Origin: Acidobacteriota bacterium
Lineage (GTDB): Bacteria > Acidobacteriota > Vicinamibacteria > Vicinamibacterales > CAVVIG01
DNA length: 8,404 nucleotides
Direction: 5' to 3'
Assembly: GCA_003222555.1 (NCBI GenBank)
Contig: QHWL01000094.1
Location: 1-8,404, forward strand
The stretch's first letter is position 1. Each line of letters starts with the position of its first letter. Below, piece by piece: positions 5,613 to 8,404 of the stretch. A model generated the notes under the pieces. That model searched no databases. It was not told the DNA's origin and saw nothing but the letters and a program-made list of their open reading frames with translations. Both the position numbers and the translations under genes were made by a program.

Positions 5613-6803
5613 TTACGAGGTGTCATAGACGATGTTTGCGAGGAGGGCCTCGAGGAAGAGCTGACGCGCGGTTAGCCGTTCGACGATGCGCATGGGCGCG
5701 CCACAGCGCGGGCACGGCCACGAGCGCGTGCGCGTGGAGCCGACAGGCAGTGCGGTGACGGGTGGGGGCGGCGCGACGGCCAAGACCGTGCGACACGTCG
5801 CGAGATCGTGGGTGCGGCACCGAGGCGCCAGCAGGCCGAAGTAGCGGATGCGGACGAAGCGTTTCGGGAGGACGTGCAGGAGGAAGCGCCGGAGGAATTC
5901 GTCGACGTCGAGCGTCAGCGTGCGCATCTGGCTCCCGTGCCGATAGTCCTTCCAGCGAAACGAGACCGTGTCGTCCGTGACGGCGACGAGCCGGTGATTG
6001 GAGATGGCGACGCGGTGGGTGTACCGCGCGAGGTAGTGCAGGACGTGGGCGGGGCTGCCAAAGGGAGGCTTCGCGTAGACGACCCACGCCTGTCGGAAGA
6101 GGGACCGGAGCCACGCCCGAAACGCCGCCTCGGTGGCAAGCGGTTGAAGCGAGCCTGGGAAATGCAGTCGGCCCTGCTGAAACGCCTCACGCAGGCCGGC
6201 GACGAGTTTCCCGCGAAAGACCTGTCGAAGCACCTTGACAGGGAGAAAGAAGGTCGGCCGCGCGTGGATCCACTGGGTCCCATCGCGCGACAGTCCCCCA
6301 GCGGGCACGACACAGTGGACGTGCGGATGATGCTGGAGGCGTTGCCCCCAGCTATGAAGGACCATGAGTCCTCCAATCGCCGCGCCCAGGCGTTTCGGGT
6401 TGGCCGCGACCTGGAGTAGCGTCGCCGCCGCGGCCCGAAACAGAAGGTCGTACACCACGCGTTTATTCGCCAGTGCGAGACGCGCCAGCGGCTCCGGCAC
6501 GGTGAAGACGAGGTGCACGTAGCCGACGGGCAGGAGTTCCCGCTCCCGCGCGGCCACCCAGACGTTGCGGGCGGCCGTGAGGCACTTGGGACAATGGCGA
6601 TCCCGACAGCTGTTATACGAGAGGGCCGGCTGCGCACACTGATCGCAGCGATCGCGGTGCCCGCCGAGTGCCGCCGTTCGGCACTGGGCAATGGCCCGGA
6701 GGATGCGCCGATGCTGGCGGGTCACCCAGGCGCGGTGCTTCTCCAGAAAACGATCGCCGTGTTGGCGCACGATGTCGGCCACCTCAAAGGGTGGCCGCGT
6801 CAC
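5613..6803 (-). CDS. tnpA: IS91-family HUH (Y2) transposase
   Basis: A 396-residue rolling-circle transposase that cuts and rejoins single DNA strands at the element ends. An N-terminal zinc-binding region has cysteines 53, 56, 66, 71 and 74 (CDQC...SCRDRHCPKC). The HUH metal site is H161-V-H163 within QHHPHVHCVVPAGG. The catalytic tyrosines are Y257 and Y261 in HYLARYTHRVAISN, followed by VSFRWKDYRHG. A second CxxC pair (WPCPRCGAPM) lies at about 362-371, and the protein ends LFLEALLANIVYDTS. Length, motif order and end match the family, and no inactivating lesion is visible. GTG 6803-6801 overlaps the recombinase TGA, so it is probably translated by coupling from the upstream gene. Confidence 0.95.
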   Translation of the reverse strand: MTRPPFEVADIVRQHGDRFLEKHRAWVTRQHRRILRAIAQCRTAALGGHRDRCDQCAQPALSYNSCRDRHCPKCLTAARNVWVAARERELLPVGYVHLVFTVPEPLARLALANKRVVYDLLFRAAAATLLQVAANPKRLGAAIGGLMVLHSWGQRLQHHPHVHCVVPAGGLSRDGTQWIHARPTFFLPVKVLRQVFRGKLVAGLREAFQQGRLHFPGSLQPLATEAAFRAWLRSLFRQAWVVYAKPPFGSPAHVLHYLARYTHRVAISNHRLVAVTDDTVSFRWKDYRHGSQMRTLTLDVDEFLRRFLLHVLPKRFVRIRYFGLLAPRCRTHDLATCRTVLAVAPPPPVTALPVGSTRTRSWPCPRCGAPMRIVERLTARQLFLEALLANIVYDTS

Positions 6804-7693
6804 CGCTTGTGCTTCAAACGCGTGCGACGCGCGGTGTCCGGCGCAGACACGGGCAAGGCATCCAGCGGATTGGCGACCGCTTGGAGGTGCCGCTGCGATA
6901 GATGCAGGTACAACACGGTGTGTCGCACGTTCGCATGGCCCAACAGCAGCTGGATGGTCCGGAGGTCCGCGCCGCTTTCAAGCAGGTGCGTGGCGTAGGA
7001 ATGTCGCACGAGGTGTGGGAAGCAGCGTTTGCGGAGTCCGGCGCGGCGGGCGGCCACGACACACGCCTCCCAGAGGACCTTCGGGGTGATGGGCTTGTCA
7101 GCGCGCCAGCCGTCGACGGTCCCGGGAAACAGCCACGTCTTCGGCCGCATCCAGCGGTAGTACGCGCGCAGCGTCACGAGCAACGTCGCGCTGAGCGGGA
7201 CGAATCGATCGCGCCCACCCTTCCCCTGCCGAATGTGAATCAGCATCCGCCGGCTGTCGATGTCGGCGACCTGCAGATGCCGGAGTTCGGCGTTCCGCAT
7301 GCCGGTCGAGTACAGCACCATCAGCATCGTGCGATGGGAGAGGCTGGCCGCGGCGTCGATCACCTGGGTCACCTCGTCGACGCTGAGGATCGACGGGAGG
7401 CGACGCGGCGCCTTGGGATACGGCGTGTCGTCGAGCAGATACCGGCGCTTCAGCGTCTTCACGAAGAAGAAACGTAATGCCGCCACGTGGAGGCGTACCG
7501 TGTGCGGCATCAACTTGCGCTCGCGCAACAAATACACCTGGTACGTGCGCAGATGCGTGTGATTCAGGCGGTCCGGGCGGCACTTGAAATACCGCGCGAA
7601 TTGCTCGACGGCCTTGAGATACGTCGTGATGGTCGTGGCGGCGAAGTTCCGACGCTGGAGTTCCTCCAGCATAACCTGGCGAAGATGGGTCAC
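6800..7693 (-). CDS. Tyrosine recombinase (phage integrase family) of the IS91-like element
   Basis: A 297-residue site-specific recombinase. An N-terminal SAM-like core-binding domain (about 1-90, with TITTYLKAVEQFARYF) is followed by the catalytic domain. All catalytic residues are present: R133 in STGMRNAEL, K158 in RQGKGGRDR, H227 and R230 in PHLVRHSYATHLLESG, H253 in LLGHANVRHT and nucleophile Y262 in LYLHLS. It is compact and XerC/D-like, lacking the arm-binding domain of lambda-type integrases. The start is GTG 7693-7691, behind AGGAGG (7705-7700) at six bases. It overlaps the IS91 transposase gene, so it probably acts in the element's own movement or resolution; its exact role is not established. 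It is not obviously the enzyme that made the tRNA-Asn attachment footprint at 8283-8327. Confidence 0.93.
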   Translation of the reverse strand: MTHLRQVMLEELQRRNFAATTITTYLKAVEQFARYFKCRPDRLNHTHLRTYQVYLLRERKLMPHTVRLHVAALRFFFVKTLKRRYLLDDTPYPKAPRRLPSILSVDEVTQVIDAAASLSHRTMLMVLYSTGMRNAELRHLQVADIDSRRMLIHIRQGKGGRDRFVPLSATLLVTLRAYYRWMRPKTWLFPGTVDGWRADKPITPKVLWEACVVAARRAGLRKRCFPHLVRHSYATHLLESGADLRTIQLLLGHANVRHTVLYLHLSQRHLQAVANPLDALPVSAPDTARRTRLKHKR

Positions 7694-7712
7694 AAGACAC
7701 CTCCTGTGACCC
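7687..7712 (-). promoter_or_regulatory. Hairpin enclosing the recombinase ribosome-binding site and start codon
   Basis: GGGTCAC (7712-7706 on the minus strand) pairs perfectly with GTGACCC (7693-7687), leaving a 12-base loop. The loop holds the whole Shine-Dalgarno AGGAGG. The GTG start codon forms part of the downstream stem. In mRNA this could limit initiation of the recombinase and, by coupling, of the transposase, or the palindrome could be a DNA operator. The stem is seen directly; the regulatory role is inference. Confidence 0.5.
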
Positions 7713-7740
7713 CCACCCTACCCGGTCGATCGAGCGAGGC

Positions 7741-7971
7741 TCATGCGTAGCGTCCGCCGCGCCAGCGGCTTGGTCCAAACGCCGGAGGATTTGCCAACGG
7801 CGTCGCCAGCGTTTGCGACAGCTTGCTATGTTCGCGGCCGTAGTGTCCCATCCCTTGGCCGAACGACTTGAGGTTCGAAAATCGCCCTGCTCGAAGAGAA
7901 TCGAATCTTTCGAGGACAGTTGGTTGGGCGACTGGGACGCGAAACAACCGCGCGGACGTGGGATCGACCAC
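7741..7971 (-). other. Short open frame crossing the right IS end, unlikely gene
   Basis: A 76-codon minus-strand frame from GTG 7971 to TGA 7743-7741. The product includes RFDSLRAGRFSNLKSFGQG and MGHYGREHSKLSQTLATPL. Its last residues (FGPSRWRGGRYA) are encoded by the right inverted repeat and adjacent element DNA, so the frame is chimeric with the transposon end. No Shine-Dalgarno or known domain is visible. It may be a remnant of an interrupted sequence or a spurious frame. Confidence 0.2.
7760..7781 (-). repeat. Right terminal inverted repeat of the IS91-like element
   Basis: On the minus strand it reads CGTTTGGACCAAGCCGCTGG..., matching 5372-5393 over all 22 bases. It continues directly into CGGCGGACGC, which the left end has after a 4-base insertion. 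It lies about 65 bp upstream of the recombinase start, in the position of that gene's promoter. Confidence 0.9.
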
Positions 7972-8282
7972 GGCCGGAGTTTATATCACCGACCCCCCGC
8001 AGCTTTCGCGCGGTTCGGGCCGAGTTGTTAGGATAGCCGATCGGACTGGTTTCGACGTGCGATCAACTGTGCCAGTTTTCATCCGGACGTACTTGGCCGA
8101 ACCATCGATGAACCTAAGCGTCCCCAAACGCGCCAGGGTTGCGTAGAGAAAGTTCATCGAAGGCATAAACACGACGAAGGACTGCCATGACTGAACGGAT
8201 TCACAAGCAAAGACTTGCGGGAAATGTACCCTCAGGTTCGAACCGGACGCTCATCAGCAGCAAATTGTTCACAACTGGGAAT
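7782..8282. other. Non-coding or decayed stretch between the IS and the tRNA fragment
   Basis: About 500 bp without a convincing gene. A minus-strand frame from GTG 8172 to TAA 7983-7981 gives 63 residues (LGTLRFIDGSAKYVRMK, then TSKPVRSAILTTRPEPRES); it has no recognisable domain or ribosome-binding site, though the frame stays open upstream to about 8249. There is an imperfect inverted repeat CTCGAA/TTCGAG at 7890-7895 and 7909-7914. The part from about 8050 to 8280 is less GC-rich than the operon, which fits non-coding or acquired DNA. A motif at 8230-8244 resembles the end of the adjacent tRNA fragment. Confidence 0.45.
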
Positions 8283-8327
8283 TGGCTCCTCAGGTTGGAT
8301 TCGAACCAACAACCCTCCGGTTAACAG
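8283..8327 (-). tRNA. tRNA-Asn(GTT) 3' fragment, probable attachment-site remnant
   Basis: The minus strand reads, 5' to 3': anticodon loop CTGTTAA (8327-8321, anticodon GTT at 8325-8323), 3' anticodon stem CCGGA, variable loop GGGTT, T-arm GTTGG-TTCGAAT-CCAAC, acceptor strand CTGAGGA, discriminator G and encoded CCA (8285-8283). Every part is canonical for tRNA-Asn. The 5' half is missing: the bases before the loop (GCCGCTT) cannot pair with CCGGA, and no TCCTCAG-like acceptor strand lies at the right distance. The break at the anticodon loop is where many tyrosine integrases cross over in tRNA genes. It is thus probably a displaced tRNA end (attR-type), not a working tRNA. Confidence 0.75.
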
Positions 8328-8404
8328 AAGCGGCCCCGCAGATCTACCGAGCGATACGACGCGCGATGAAGATGATGAAAATCAGTGAGTTGCGGCGATC
8401 GCGA

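Larger units (their letters stand above)
5372..7781 (-). mobile_element. IS91-like element with tyrosine recombinase and HUH transposase
   Basis: A 2410-bp unit bounded by exact 22-bp inverted repeats (5372-5393 and 7760-7781), with a further ten matching bases (CGGCGGACGC) inside each. It holds two genes on the minus strand, recombinase then transposase, overlapping by GTGA. The transposase is of the IS91 HUH/Y2 rolling-circle class. Pairing with an upstream tyrosine recombinase gene is known for a subset of the IS91 family. There is no obvious target duplication directly outside the ends, as expected for this class. Both genes look intact, so the copy may be active or recently so. TCCAAACG occurs in direct orientation at 5280-5287 and 7774-7781, so the left limit might instead be at 5280, including the hairpin. 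The 5394-5612 stretch is non-coding subterminal DNA with a GCCCC/GGGGC hairpin at 5439-5455. Confidence 0.82.

Noticed and set aside
5305..7712. GTGACCC/GGGTCAC heptamer shared by the left hairpin and the recombinase start hairpin
   Set aside because: The heptamer also occurs inside coding sequence at 6719-6725 and 7366-7372, so sharing it is weak evidence of a common recognition site.
7098..7778. 226-codon minus-strand frame opposite and beside the recombinase
   Set aside because: It is the same DNA as the recombinase gene in another frame, low in hydrophobic residues and rich in Arg/Pro/Ala, whereas the recombinase frame has all catalytic motifs.
8283..8360. A complete tRNA-Asn
   Set aside because: No 5' acceptor strand complementary to CTGAGGA and no 5' anticodon stem complementary to CCGGA are found at the required distances.
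1..8404. CRISPR arrays, rRNA genes, toxin-antitoxin or phage structural genes
   Set aside because: No regularly spaced direct repeats, rRNA-like stretches or recognisable proteins of these kinds were seen on either strand.

Overview
The window is high-GC DNA with mostly G/C third codon positions. It looks like a free-living, probably soil or sediment bacterium. Acidobacteriota is my best guess, because the secreted protein at 4301-5257 resembles a lineage-expanded family I associate with that phylum. No rRNA or other phylogenetic marker is present, so this is inference only.

Layout. (1) Positions 1-4105, minus strand: a tightly packed operon read right to left. It encodes a MoaD/ThiS-type ubiquitin-like protein ending in Gly-Gly, a BNR/Asp-box beta-propeller protein, a small gene that looks frameshifted, two consecutive NMT1/SsuA-type binding-fold proteins without signal peptides, and an MFS transporter of the anion:cation symporter type that runs off the left edge. 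Most junctions overlap by 3-4 bases or lie 1 base apart, so translational coupling is likely. (2) 4106-4300: a short divergent intergenic region with candidate promoters on both strands and two small hairpins. (3) 4301-5257, plus strand: a secreted protein whose 3' end appears displaced by a one-base deletion near 5101. The expected C-terminus continues in the next frame to a TAA at 5227-5229. (4) 5281-5378: a long imperfect hairpin that overlaps the left end of an insertion element. (5) About 5372-7781: an IS91-like element with exact 22-bp inverted ends. It carries a tyrosine recombinase and an HUH/Y2 transposase, both on the minus strand and overlapping by GTGA. (6) 7782-8282: about 500 bp with no convincing gene. 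(7) 8283-8327, minus strand: the 3' part of a tRNA-Asn(GTT), from the anticodon loop to CCA, without a matching 5' half. This is the usual footprint of a tyrosine-integrase attachment site.

How it fits together. The minus-strand operon could be a small-molecule uptake or processing module: a transporter, two soluble binding-fold proteins, a beta-propeller and a ubiquitin-like (sulfur-carrier-like) protein. No ABC permease or ATPase gene accompanies the binding-fold proteins, which suggests they may not be classical periplasmic receptors. The right half has been remodelled by mobile DNA. The tRNA fragment implies that an integrated element lies, or once lay, beyond the right edge.
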